Assembly: GCF_012103215.1 (NCBI RefSeq)
Contig: NZ_JAAVNE010000035.1
Span: 1 to 55,957 of the forward strand
Length of the DNA: 55,957 nt
Origin: Falsiroseomonas selenitidurans
GTDB lineage: Bacteria > Pseudomonadota > Alphaproteobacteria > Acetobacterales > Acetobacteraceae
Direction: 5' to 3'
Shown here: positions 31,247 through 39,437 of the stretch, in pieces
How the letters are laid out: the number at the start of each line of letters is the position of its first letter
How positions within the stretch are numbered: position 1 is the first letter of the stretch
Notes under the pieces: generated by a model
Seen by the model: the letters and a program-made list of their open reading frames with translations, nothing else
Databases searched by the model: none
Told to the model about the DNA's origin: nothing
Program-made: the position numbers and the translations under genes

Positions 31247-32424
31247 GCCGGCGCCACCCGCTGGAAGCCCACCAGCCGCCCATACAGCCCGACCAGCAGC
31301 GCGATGGCTGCCAGCAGCACCAGCGACAGCGCCGCGGCCATGGACCAGTTCACGGTCCGGCTGGCGTTGAAGCCGATGAACCAGGCCAGCATCTGGTCCT
31401 CCGGCCCGCCCAGCAGGGCCGGCGTCACGTAGAAGCCCAGCGCCTGCACCAGCACCAGCAGGCAGCCCGCGCCGACGCCGGGCAGCGACAGCGGCAGCAC
31501 CACGCGCCGGAACACCCGCACCGGCCCGGCGCCGAGCGAGGCCGCGGCGCGCGGCAGGCGCGGGTCGATCTCCCGCAGCGCCGCCAGGATGGGCAGCACC
31601 ATGAAGGGCAGCAGGATGTGCACCATGGCGACCAGCACGGCGAAGCGGTTGAACAGCAGCGGCAGCGGCGCCTCCACCAGCCCGGCGCGCAGCAGGGTGG
31701 CGTTCACCACCCCCTCCCGCTGCAGCAGCACCATCCAGGCGGCGCTGCGCACCACCAGGCTGGTCCAGAAGGGCAGCAGCACGGCGCCCAGCATCCAGGG
31801 CGCGGCGCGCGGCGGGGCGGTGGCGATCAGCCAGGCCAGCGGGTAGCCCAGCAGCAGGCAGGCCAGCGTCACGCTGGCGCCGATGGCGACGGTGCGCAGC
31901 ACCACCTGGCGGTACAGCCGGGCCTCGGCCGGCACCGCCTCGATGCCCGCCACGCCGCGCCGCAGGTCGAAGGCGGCCAGCAGGTGCAGGTCGGTCAGCG
32001 GCCCGCCGGCGGCACGGATCGCGGCCCAGGTGGCGGGGCTGGACCAGGCGGCGCCGGCGGCCAGGATGCGCGCCCGATCCTCCCCCGGCTCCGCCACCCG
32101 CCGCGCCGTGGCCGGCAGCAGGCTGCGCAGGCCGGGCGCCGCATGGTTCAGCCTGGCCCCGGCGCGGGCCAGGATGCCGGCGCCGGTGGCGCGGTCGCGC
32201 AGCCTGGCGGCACGCAGATCGGTGGCCAGCGCGGCGAAGGCTTCGTCCGGCACGGTGCCGCCGTCCCAGTCGCGCAGGCTGCGCAGCGTGGCCGGCAGCG
32301 CCGCCGCCACCTCCACATCCCGCACCGCGCGCAGCAGGAAGCCGGCGATCGGCCCGAGGAAGCCCAGCAGCAGCCCGGCCAGCAGCGGCGCCACCAGCAG
32401 GAAGGCGCCCAGGCGGCGTGGCAT
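31243..32424 (-). CDS. Spermidine/putrescine-type ABC transporter permease (PotB-like) with enlarged first loop
   Basis: A 393-residue permease, about 100 longer than typical PotB. The extra length is a hydrophilic, presumably periplasmic region between the first helix (about 8-35) and the second (about 170-190), beginning LRSLRDWDGGTVPDEAFAAL. The rest is standard: LLGYPLAWLIATAPPRAAPW, the coupling loop LPRAAASLGAGPVRVFRRVV, and GFYVTPALLGGPEDQMLAWF, the PotB-type end. It pairs with the PotC-like permease, overlapping by 4 bp (ATGA). Confidence 0.9.
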   Translation of the reverse strand: MPRRLGAFLLVAPLLAGLLLGFLGPIAGFLLRAVRDVEVAAALPATLRSLRDWDGGTVPDEAFAALATDLRAARLRDRATGAGILARAGARLNHAAPGLRSLLPATARRVAEPGEDRARILAAGAAWSSPATWAAIRAAGGPLTDLHLLAAFDLRRGVAGIEAVPAEARLYRQVVLRTVAIGASVTLACLLLGYPLAWLIATAPPRAAPWMLGAVLLPFWTSLVVRSAAWMVLLQREGVVNATLLRAGLVEAPLPLLFNRFAVLVAMVHILLPFMVLPILAALREIDPRLPRAAASLGAGPVRVFRRVVLPLSLPGVGAGCLLVLVQALGFYVTPALLGGPEDQMLAWFIGFNASRTVNWSMAAALSLVLLAAIALLVGLYGRLVGFQRVAPA

Positions 32425-32455
32425 GGCGCGCGCGGGGCCGACCCGCCGGGTGGCG

Positions 32456-33502
32456 CTACCGCCCGACCCAGGCGCTGAACCGCTGGCTCAGCCGGTCCAG
32501 GTTGTCCAGCCAGAAGCGGTCGTCGATGCGCAGCGCGGTTTCCGCATGGCGTGGCGCCGTCGGCAGTTGCGCCAGCACCGGCGCCGGCAGCAGCGCATTG
32601 GCGCCCAGCGCGGTGACGCCATAGGGAATGCGCTGTGGCAGCTGCGCCTGCACCGCCGGCTGGCCGGCATAGGCCAGGAAATCCAGCGCCCGCTGCCGGT
32701 TGGGGCTGCCGCGCATGATGACCCAGCTGTCCAGCGTGTAGAGGTTGTTCTGCCAGGCGATGCCGAAATCCCGGCCATCCTGCGCATTGGCGGCGGCGAT
32801 GCGGCCATTATAGGCGTTGGTCATCGCCACTTCCCCGGCCGCCAGCCATTGCGGCGGCTGGGACCCGCGTTCCCACCAGATCAGATCGCCCCGGAGGCTG
32901 TCCAGCTTGCGGAAGGCGCGGTCCACCCCGGCCTCCGTCGCCAGCAGGGGATAGACCTGGTCGGGCGGCACGCCATCCGCCATCAGGGCGATCTCCAGCG
33001 TCGTCTTCGGGCCGCGGCGCAGCGCCCGGCGGCCGGGGATGCGCGCGGTGTCGAAGAAATCCGCCCAGCCGCGCGGTGTCGTCGCCAGACGCGCCCGATC
33101 CCAGGCCAGCACGAAGGCGTAGTAGATGGCGCCGACGCCGCATTCCTGCACCGCCTGCGGGATATAGGCGCCCTGGCCGCCGATCGCCGCCCAGTCCATC
33201 GGCTCGAACAGGCCTTCCTCGCAGCCGATGAGCAGTTCCTCGGATTCCACCTGCACCAGGTCCCAGGTATTGGTGCCGGACTGGATGCGGGCGCGCAGCA
33301 CGCCGACGCCGCCATCCCAGGTCTCCTCCAGCATCCGGGCGCCGCGCTCCGTCATCCAGGGGCGGAAATAGACGTCGCGCTGGGCGTCCTGGTAGGCGCC
33401 GCCCCAGGAGACCACGGTCAGGTCGCGCGCCCCTTGCGCCTGCGCCACGCCGCCGGCGAGCAGCAGCGCCAGCGCGGCGAGACATCCCCGAAGCCCGAGC
33501 AT
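32456..33502 (-). CDS. Polyamine-type ABC transporter substrate-binding protein (PotD-like)
   Basis: A 348-residue periplasmic protein. The signal peptide (MLGLRGCLAALALLLAGGVA, then QAQG) precedes the family start LTVVSWGGAYQDAQRDVYFRP. TWDLVQVESEELLIGCEEGL and AWDRARLATTPRGWADFFD are typical of the PotD/SBP_bac_8 group. ATG 33502 is chosen because it starts the signal peptide; an in-frame upstream start would add a hydrophilic leader. It lies between the ATPase gene (34-bp gap) and the PotB-like gene (31-bp gap). Confidence 0.92.
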   Translation of the reverse strand: MLGLRGCLAALALLLAGGVAQAQGARDLTVVSWGGAYQDAQRDVYFRPWMTERGARMLEETWDGGVGVLRARIQSGTNTWDLVQVESEELLIGCEEGLFEPMDWAAIGGQGAYIPQAVQECGVGAIYYAFVLAWDRARLATTPRGWADFFDTARIPGRRALRRGPKTTLEIALMADGVPPDQVYPLLATEAGVDRAFRKLDSLRGDLIWWERGSQPPQWLAAGEVAMTNAYNGRIAAANAQDGRDFGIAWQNNLYTLDSWVIMRGSPNRQRALDFLAYAGQPAVQAQLPQRIPYGVTALGANALLPAPVLAQLPTAPRHAETALRIDDRFWLDNLDRLSQRFSAWVGR

Positions 33503-33536
33503 CCTGCGGCCTCCCTCATTCCTGGAAGCCTCGATG

Positions 33537-34604
33537 CTAGTCCCCGAACGCCCCGGCACGGAAGGCCAGAGCAGCGCCCGCCGGCCAGGTCAGCCGCACG
33601 GCTTCGCCGGGTGCCGGCAGGCGGGCGCCGAGCGGCGCCTTCACCGAGACCGGGGCGCCATCGGCCAGCACCAGGCGCAGGCGGACATGGTCGCCCTGGA
33701 ACACCAGCTCCGCCACCTCGGCCGCCAGCAGCCCGGCCGCATCGAGCGCCAACTGCTCCGGCCGCAGCAGCAGCAGGCAGGGCGCGCCATCGGCCAGCGC
33801 CTCGCCCGGCCGCGCCGGCACCAGCGGCCCGGCCGCCAGGCGCACCCGCCCGCCGGCCTCCCAGATGCCGGGCAGCAGGTTGCTCTCACCGATGAAGCCG
33901 GCGACGAAGGCATCCGCCGGCTGGTCGTACAGCCGCCGTGGCGGCGCCAGCTGGTGCAGCCGCCCGGCGCGGAACACGGCGATGCGGTCAGACAGCGCCA
34001 GCGCCTCCGCCTGGTCGTGCGTCACATAGAGCATGGTCACGCCCAGCCTGCGGTGCAGGGCGCGGATCTCGGCCTGCATCTCCTCCCGCAGCGCCTTGTC
34101 CAGCGCCCCCAGCGGCTCATCCAGCAGCACCACCGGCGGCTCGAACACCAAAGCGCGGGCCAGCGCCACGCGCTGCTGCTGGCCGCCGGACAATTGCGCC
34201 GGCCGGCGATCGCCCAGACCCTCCAGCCGGACCATCGCCAGCGCCCGCGCCACCCGCGCCGCCTGCTGCGGCTTCGGCACGAAGCGGGCTTCCAGCGGGA
34301 AGGCGATGTTCTCCGCCGCGGTCATGTGCGGGAACAGGGCATAGGATTGGAACACCACACCGATGCCGCGCCGGTGCGGCGGCAGCGCGCCGATGTCGCG
34401 GCCTTCCAGCAGGATGCGCCCGGCACTCGGCGCCTCGAACCCCGCCAGCAGCATCAGCGTGGTGCTCTTGCCGGAGCCGGAGGGGCCGAGCAGCGTCAGC
34501 AATTCCCCCCGCGCCACGGTCAGGTCGAGCGGCGCCAGCGCGGCCGGCCCGCCGGGCGCATAGACCTTGGAGACCGATTCGAACCGCACCAGCGCGTCCT
34601 GCAT
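33537..34604 (-). CDS. Polyamine-type ABC transporter ATP-binding protein (PotA-like)
   Basis: The 355-residue ATPase is first in the importer operon. It has Walker A GPSGSGKST, signature LSGGQQQRVALARAL, Walker B VVLLDEPLGALD, switch His in YVTHDQAEALALSD, and a C-terminal TOBE domain (about 270-350, LRPEQLALDAAG). It most resembles PotA. ATG 34604 (MQDALVRFESVSKVY) fits the family start better than the longer in-frame reading to 34640. The upstream gap of about 110 bp separates it from a divergent DUF883 gene. Confidence 0.93.
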   Translation of the reverse strand: MQDALVRFESVSKVYAPGGPAALAPLDLTVARGELLTLLGPSGSGKSTTLMLLAGFEAPSAGRILLEGRDIGALPPHRRGIGVVFQSYALFPHMTAAENIAFPLEARFVPKPQQAARVARALAMVRLEGLGDRRPAQLSGGQQQRVALARALVFEPPVVLLDEPLGALDKALREEMQAEIRALHRRLGVTMLYVTHDQAEALALSDRIAVFRAGRLHQLAPPRRLYDQPADAFVAGFIGESNLLPGIWEAGGRVRLAAGPLVPARPGEALADGAPCLLLLRPEQLALDAAGLLAAEVAELVFQGDHVRLRLVLADGAPVSVKAPLGARLPAPGEAVRLTWPAGAALAFRAGAFGD

Positions 34605-34714
34605 GACGCCAGCGGAGGCTGTCCGGCCCGGCGCTGTCAATCGCTGCCGCGTTGGAACCGGCCCGGGTTTGCCGCGTTCGACCCGCAGCCTACGATCTCG
34701 AAAGGAAAACGATC

Positions 34715-35050
34715 ATGTCCCAGATGGGCAACGACATGCGGAACATCCGCGATGACGCGACCGCGGCCGGTGGCCGGCTGGCCGACGATGCGCGGGCCGA
34801 ACTCGCCCGTCTGCGCAGCCAGGTGGAGCGGCTGATGGAGGAACGGGTGACCCCGGCGCTCGGCAATGCGGCGGAGACGGTGGAGGACTACACCCGCCGC
34901 GCCCGCCACAGCATCGAGGACAACGCCACCGCCATGGCCGACACGGTCCGCGCGCAGCCGCTGCTGTTCGTCGCCGCGGCCGCCTTCGGCGGCTATGTGC
35001 TGGGCCGGCTGATGGGCAACCGCACCTACGTCTACCCGGACCGCAAGTAA
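34715..35050 (+). CDS. DUF883/ElaB-YqjD-like membrane-anchored protein
   Basis: A 111-residue protein with an amphipathic helical N-terminal two thirds (LADDARAELARLRSQVERLM, later VEDYTRRARHSIED) and a C-terminal membrane anchor (PLLFVAAAAFGGYVLGRLMG). This is the ElaB/YqjD (DUF883) layout. In E. coli these inner-membrane proteins associate with ribosomes in stationary phase. AAAGGA precedes the ATG. A holin-like/YqjE-type gene follows after 15 bp, the same pairing as yqjD-yqjE. Confidence 0.88.
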   Translation: MSQMGNDMRNIRDDATAAGGRLADDARAELARLRSQVERLMEERVTPALGNAAETVEDYTRRARHSIEDNATAMADTVRAQPLLFVAAAAFGGYVLGRLMGNRTYVYPDRK

Positions 35051-35065
35051 GGAAAGGCCGGCCGC

Positions 35066-35500
35066 ATGCGCCTGCTGAGCCTGGCCCGCGCCGCCTGGCA
35101 GGCGGAGAGCCTGTACCTCCGGCGCAGCGGCCGCGGCTACGCCATCCAGATGACGCTGGCCATCGCGGCCGGCGTCTTCGCCCTGCTGATGCTGGTGATG
35201 CTGCACCTGGCCGCCTTCCTGGCGCTGCTGGACGGGCTGGGGCCGATCGGCGCGGCGCTGGTGGTGGCTGCCGGCGACCTGGTGCTGGCCGGTGGTCTGG
35301 CCCTGGCCGCCCGCAACCCGCCGCGCGACGCGGTGGCCGAGGAAGCCCTGGCGCTGCGCCACGCCGCGATGCGCCAGATGGGCGACACCGCCGCGCAGGC
35401 GATGATCCTGGCGCCGCTGCTGCGCAGCCAGAACCTGAAGAAGGGCGCCATCGGCGCCGCGCTGACCGCCGCCGTGGTCGCGTTCTTCAACCGCCGCTGA
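35066..35500 (+). CDS. Putative holin-superfamily (YqjE-like) membrane protein
   Basis: A 144-residue protein with two strong membrane helices (about 30-52 and 60-82), a cytoplasmic segment and a short hydrophobic C-terminus (AALTAAVVAFFNRR). It resembles the Phage_holin_3_6/YqjE families. There is no phage gene nearby, so a role in envelope physiology with the preceding DUF883 protein is more likely than lysis. Ribosome binding site AAGGAAAGG lies upstream of ATG 35066. Confidence 0.78.
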   Translation: MRLLSLARAAWQAESLYLRRSGRGYAIQMTLAIAAGVFALLMLVMLHLAAFLALLDGLGPIGAALVVAAGDLVLAGGLALAARNPPRDAVAEEALALRHAAMRQMGDTAAQAMILAPLLRSQNLKKGAIGAALTAAVVAFFNRR

Positions 35501-35600
35501 AGCGCCTGGCGGCGCCGGGCACGCCCCGGCGCCGCCCTTTCCTGCGCCAAACCGGTACACCGGTATTGCGGTGCACCGTGCCGCAGCCTAGCCTTCCGCC

Positions 35601-36317
35601 ATGCCGCGTCCCCGCCTCGCCGCCCTCGACCCGCCGCTTCTCAACCTGCCGCCGCCGGACCGCAGCCGGCCGGCGCCAGACCAGCTTTACCGCGCGCTGC
35701 GCGCCGCCATCCTGCGGCTGGACCTGCCGCCGGGCGCGCCGGTGCCGGAACCGGCCATCGCCGCCCAGGCCGGCGTCAGCCGCACCCCGGTGCGGGAGGC
35801 GCTGCGCCGGCTGCGGGAGGAGGGGCTGGTCGACATCTTCCCCAACCTCGGCAGCTTCGTCTCCCGCCTCAGCGTCGCCCAGCTGGATGAGGCGGTGGCG
35901 CTGCGCGAATTACTGGAGGCGGAGGCGGTGGGCCGCCTGGCCGCCAACCCCGGCTCCGCCACCCTGCCGCTGCTGCGCCGGATCCTGGCGGAACAGCGCG
36001 CCGCCGCGGCGGAAGGCGACCGCGACCGGGTCTATGCGCTGGACGATGCCTTCCACGCGCAGATCTTCGCCGCCGCCGCCCTGCCGCTGATGTGGTCCGC
36101 CTGCCGCGCCGCCCGCGCGCATCTGGAGCGTGTGCACCACGCGGCGGTGGCGGATCTGGCGCGCGCCGAGGCCGCCATCGCCGCCCATGCCGCCATCCTG
36201 GACCGCATCGCCGCCGCCGACCCGCCCGGCGCCCGCGCCGCCATGGCCGCCCATGTCCGCGCCAATGCCGCCGACCTGGCGGCCCTGGGCCGGCTGCATC
36301 CGGGCTGGCTGGCATGA
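35601..36317 (+). CDS. GntR-family transcriptional regulator (FCD subfamily)
   Basis: A 238-residue regulator. The winged-helix part (about 25-95) has LYRALRAAILRLDLPPGAPV, ISRTPVREALRRL-like VSRTPVREALRRLREEGLVD and FPNLGSFVSRLS. The FCD ligand-binding part (about 100-225) has LRELLEAEAVGRLAANPG, a metal-site Asp/His pattern (LDDAFHAQIF, HAAILDRIAA, MAAHVRANAADL). FCD regulators respond to organic acids or sugar acids. Its stop overlaps the next gene (ATGA), so it probably controls the cassette it leads. Confidence 0.92.
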   Translation: MPRPRLAALDPPLLNLPPPDRSRPAPDQLYRALRAAILRLDLPPGAPVPEPAIAAQAGVSRTPVREALRRLREEGLVDIFPNLGSFVSRLSVAQLDEAVALRELLEAEAVGRLAANPGSATLPLLRRILAEQRAAAAEGDRDRVYALDDAFHAQIFAAAALPLMWSACRAARAHLERVHHAAVADLARAEAAIAAHAAILDRIAAADPPGARAAMAAHVRANAADLAALGRLHPGWLA

Positions 36318-37729
36318 GCTTCCCCGATCGGATGCTCGGCATCACCGTGATGCCCGAATACCTTCAGGTGGAGGGCGCGGAGGCGGTGCTGGACAACCTC
36401 CAGCACCGTGCCGGCGCCACCGCCATCGCCACCTCCCCCTATGTGCTGGCCCAGGCGGCGGAAGGCGAGGGCGGGCGGGAGCCGCCGATCGATGGCGGGG
36501 CGGGCGCGGTGCGGCTGCTGGACCGGCCGCTCTGGGGCCGTCGCGCCCTGTGGGTGCGCACCGCACCGGCCTTCGTGCCGGACCGCGCGCTGTATCGCGG
36601 CCTGCGCTACCAGCCGGCCGAGCCCGATGCGCTGACCGCGGCGGAAGGCCCGCGCCTGGCGGCCGCCATCGCCGCCGCGAAGCGCCGGGGGCTTGCCGTG
36701 CACCTGCAGGTGCAGGCGGCGATCCCGCCCGGCTACCGCGTGCAGTTCGGCGGCCCGCTGCCGGAGGACCGGCCGCGCCTGCCGGATGGGTCGGAGGTGC
36801 CGGGCCGCGTCGACCTCAACGCCTCCCTCGCCGCCGACGCCGTGCTGGACTACCAGCGGGCGCTGCTGCGCGACCTGGCGCGGGCCTATCCGATGGTGGA
36901 TGCGATCCGCCTGGACTGGCCGGAATACCCGCCCTACGCTTTCCGGTCGCTGTTCTTCGACTTCTCGGCGCCGGCCTGCGACCTGGCGCGGCGGCTGGGC
37001 TTCGACCTCGACGCCATGCGCCGCGACGCGCAGGCCGTGCTGGACGACGCCACCAGTGGCGCGGCCGCCCGCGCCCTGGTCGCCGCCATGGCGGGCGGCG
37101 CCACCCAGGCGGCGCTGCGCCTGTTCGCCGCCCGGCCCGGCCTGCTGGAACTCGCCCGCTTCAAGGCGGCCGTCACCACCCGCTACCTCGCCGCCATGGC
37201 CGAGACCCTGGCCGAGGCCAGCCTGGGGCGCATCGCCCTGATCCCGCAGGCCTTCCCGCCGCCCTTCAGCTTCGCCAGCGGCTTCGACTTCGCGGCGGTG
37301 GCGAAGCTGGTGCCGGCCATGGGGGTGAAGTTCTACACCATGCACTGGCCGATGATGCTCTGGGAATGGGCCGGCGCCCTGGGAGCGGCCGAGGACCCGG
37401 CGGTGCTCGCCGCCCTGGCCGGGGCGCTGGACCTGGTGGACGGCCCCATCGACCCCGCCCGCTTCCGCTACCCGGAGCCGGAGGAAGCGCACCCGGTGGG
37501 CCTCGCCGCCCAGGCGCGCAAGATCGCCGCCGCCCGCGCCGCCGCCGGCGCCACGCCGGTGCTCGCCTATGCCCATGCCTATGGGCCGCTGGCGGATGTG
37601 GCGGCGCGCTTCCGCACCGCCTGGACCGCTTCCGGCGGCCGCGTCTTCGTCAACCGCTACGGCTATCTCTCGAACGACAAGCTCGACGCCATCGGACAGA
37701 TCGGGCGCCTTCCAGGAGGACACGCATGA
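36314..37729 (+). CDS. Unrecognised protein, possibly a TIM-barrel glycoside-hydrolase-like enzyme
   Basis: A 471-residue cytoplasmic protein without signal peptide or membrane helix. The start LGITVMPEYLQVEGAEAVLD, NLQHRAGATAIATSPYVLA, then AAAIAAAKRRGLAVHLQVQ and VDAIRLDWPEYPPYAFRSLF read like successive strands and helices of a (beta/alpha)8 barrel, with acidic residues (DWPEY) at a strand end as in retaining glycoside hydrolases. GVKFYTMHWPMMLWEW and LAYAHAYGPLADVAARF follow. I cannot name a family. It is translationally coupled to a GntR regulator (overlap ATGA) and to a Bug-type receptor (overlap ATGA), so it probably acts on a compound that the regulator senses and the receptor captures. 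Confidence 0.8.
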   Translation: MSFPDRMLGITVMPEYLQVEGAEAVLDNLQHRAGATAIATSPYVLAQAAEGEGGREPPIDGGAGAVRLLDRPLWGRRALWVRTAPAFVPDRALYRGLRYQPAEPDALTAAEGPRLAAAIAAAKRRGLAVHLQVQAAIPPGYRVQFGGPLPEDRPRLPDGSEVPGRVDLNASLAADAVLDYQRALLRDLARAYPMVDAIRLDWPEYPPYAFRSLFFDFSAPACDLARRLGFDLDAMRRDAQAVLDDATSGAAARALVAAMAGGATQAALRLFAARPGLLELARFKAAVTTRYLAAMAETLAEASLGRIALIPQAFPPPFSFASGFDFAAVAKLVPAMGVKFYTMHWPMMLWEWAGALGAAEDPAVLAALAGALDLVDGPIDPARFRYPEPEEAHPVGLAAQARKIAAARAAAGATPVLAYAHAYGPLADVAARFRTAWTASGGRVFVNRYGYLSNDKLDAIGQIGRLPGGHA

Positions 37730-38706
37730 GCCGCACCACCCGCCGCGCCGCGCTTGCCGCCGGCCTCGCCCTGCCCTTCGCCACGGTCGCCCGGGCGCAG
37801 CAGGATTTCCCAACCCGCCCCGTCACCCTGATCGTGCCCTTCGCCCCGGGCGGCGCCACGGACATGATCGGCCGCATGGTGGCGGAGGCCCTGGCCCCGC
37901 GCCTCGGCCGGCCGGTGGTGGTGGAGAACCGGCCGGGCGCCGCAGCCAATATCGGCGTCGGCGTGCTGGCCCGCGCCACGCCGGATGGCCACACCATCGG
38001 CATCGTCAGCCTGACCACCCTCGGGCTGAATCCCTGGCTCTACAAGGGCCGCCTGCCCTTCGACCCGGAGCGCGACTTCGCGCCGCTGTCGAACGGCGCC
38101 ATCACGCCCAATGTGCTGGTGGTGAACCCGCGCAGGATCCCGGCGACGACGCTGACGGAGCTGGTTGCCTGGATGAAGGCGAATCCCGGCCGCGCCAATT
38201 ACGGCTCCTCCGGCGCCGGCACGGCGATCCATGTGGCGATGGAGGCCTTCCTGGCCGCCGCCGGCCTGGCCGCCACCCATGTGCCCTATCGCGGGTCCGG
38301 CCCGATGATGACGGACCTGATCGGCGGGCAGATCGACTTGGCGGTGGATGGCGCCGCCGTCGCCTGGCCGCATGTGCAATCCGGCGCGCTGCGGGCGCTG
38401 GCCACCACGGGGGCGGAGCGTGCCTTCTTCGCCCCCGACCTGCCGGCCCTGGCGGAGACCTGGCCCAACGCCGTGGTCGCCCCCTGGCACGGCTTCGCCG
38501 CCCCGGCCGGCACGCCGCGCGCGATCGTCGATCGGCTGTCGCAGGCCATCCAGGCCGTGCTGCGCGACCCGGCCATCGTCGCCCGGATGCAGGCCCAGGT
38601 GATGATCCCGGCGCCGATGGCCCCGGAAGCCTTTGCCAGCTTCATCGCCGCCGAACGCGCCCGCTACGGCGCGGTGATCGAGCGCGCCGGGATCCGGGTG
38701 GAATAG
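37726..38706 (+). CDS. Bug/TctC-family tripartite tricarboxylate transporter receptor
   Basis: A 326-residue periplasmic binding protein. The signal peptide carries a twin-arginine-like start (MSRTTRRAALAAGLALPFAT, cleaved near ARAQ). Family hallmarks are FPTRPVTLIVPFAPGGATDM, ENRPGAAANIG and YRGSGPMMTDLIGGQIDLAV. TTT systems need TctA and TctB membrane proteins, which are not in this window, as is common for the expanded Bug family. It is preceded by AGGAGG and overlaps the barrel-like gene by 4 bp. Confidence 0.93.
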   Translation: MSRTTRRAALAAGLALPFATVARAQQDFPTRPVTLIVPFAPGGATDMIGRMVAEALAPRLGRPVVVENRPGAAANIGVGVLARATPDGHTIGIVSLTTLGLNPWLYKGRLPFDPERDFAPLSNGAITPNVLVVNPRRIPATTLTELVAWMKANPGRANYGSSGAGTAIHVAMEAFLAAAGLAATHVPYRGSGPMMTDLIGGQIDLAVDGAAVAWPHVQSGALRALATTGAERAFFAPDLPALAETWPNAVVAPWHGFAAPAGTPRAIVDRLSQAIQAVLRDPAIVARMQAQVMIPAPMAPEAFASFIAAERARYGAVIERAGIRVE

Positions 38707-38721
38707 AGCATTCGCCGGTCA

Positions 38722-38737
38722 GGCGGGCTCGCCCGCC
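38722..38737. repeat. GC-rich hairpin downstream of the Bug receptor gene
   Basis: Perfect GGCGGGC-tc-GCCCGCC inverted repeat 16 bp after the stop of the receptor gene. No T-run follows, so it is at best a weak terminator. The rest of the gap to 38902 holds a further bulged hairpin around TGCTC-CT-GAGCA and no gene. Confidence 0.45.
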
Positions 38738-38902
38738 GACCCGGACAAGGCGCGGGAACAAGGGGATGGAGCATGCTCTGCGCTTCCTTCAGCGCGGTTC
38801 GTGCTCCTGAGCACCGAAGGCGAGGGCGGCGAAGCGGCGCCGGCCTATTGTTCGGGCTCGATCTGCGGAGCCGCAAGGCTTGAAGATGCTTCAGCGGCCC
38901 CG

Positions 38903-39433
38903 CTACCCCCCGGCCGGCGCAAGCGCCTCGAAGACCAGCATCCGGCGGCCGCGATGCTGGAATTCGTCGCATTCCCGCATGCCGATGTCGCACGCCACGT
39001 CGCGGGAGGCCTGGTTCGCCTCCCACGCCACGGCGATGATGCGGGCGAGGCCCCGCCGGAACCCGAAGGCCAGCGCCGCGCGTGCCGCTTCGCGGGCGAA
39101 ACCCTTGCCGCGGCAGGAGGGCCAAAGCGCGTAGCGCAGCGCGATGCCCCGCCCGTCCGGGCGTTCCATCAGCCCGGTGATGCCGAGGAACTGCCCGGTC
39201 TCGCGTTCATACACCGCCCAGCTGCCGTAGCCACGCACCAGCCAGAACTCCATGTCGTCCTCCAGCTCCTCCCGCGCCCGTTCCGGGGTGCGGGTGCCGT
39301 GGAGCATGAGGCCGAAGGCGGCCTCGTCGCCCTTCAGGGCGATGAGGTCCGGCAGGTTTTCCGGCGCCACCGGGCGCAGCGAAAGGCGCGGCGTGGTGAT
39401 GCCATTGCCTTCCGCCAGGCGGGAGACGACCAG
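38903..39433 (-). CDS. GNAT-family N-acetyltransferase, start codon unclear
   Basis: The protein shows the ribosomal-protein-alanine-acetyltransferase type pattern (Acetyltransf_3): TPRLSLRPVAPENLPDLIAL, GITGLMERPDGRGIALRYAL, acetyl-CoA loop WPSCRGKGFAREAARAAL, and AWEANQASRDVACDIGMREC. The substrate is unknown. The frame contains no ATG, GTG or TTG between the ettA stop (39438) and the first conserved strand. CTG 39433, preceded by a GGTAGGGAG purine stretch, is used here as a placeholder. GTG 39370 would remove the first strand, and TTG 39565 lies inside ettA. Expression by re-initiation after ettA is possible. Confidence 0.75.
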   Translation of the reverse strand: MVVSRLAEGNGITTPRLSLRPVAPENLPDLIALKGDEAAFGLMLHGTRTPERAREELEDDMEFWLVRGYGSWAVYERETGQFLGITGLMERPDGRGIALRYALWPSCRGKGFAREAARAALAFGFRRGLARIIAVAWEANQASRDVACDIGMRECDEFQHRGRRMLVFEALAPAGG

Positions 39434-39437
39434 CTCC

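Noticed and set aside
34570..34590. GATTCGAACC, resembling a tRNA T-arm
   Set aside because: It is inside the PotA-like coding sequence, and no cloverleaf can be built around it.
35066..35500. Holin as a sign of prophage
   Set aside because: There is no phage structural, lysis or integrase gene near it, and its DUF883 partner fits a cellular YqjD/YqjE-type unit.
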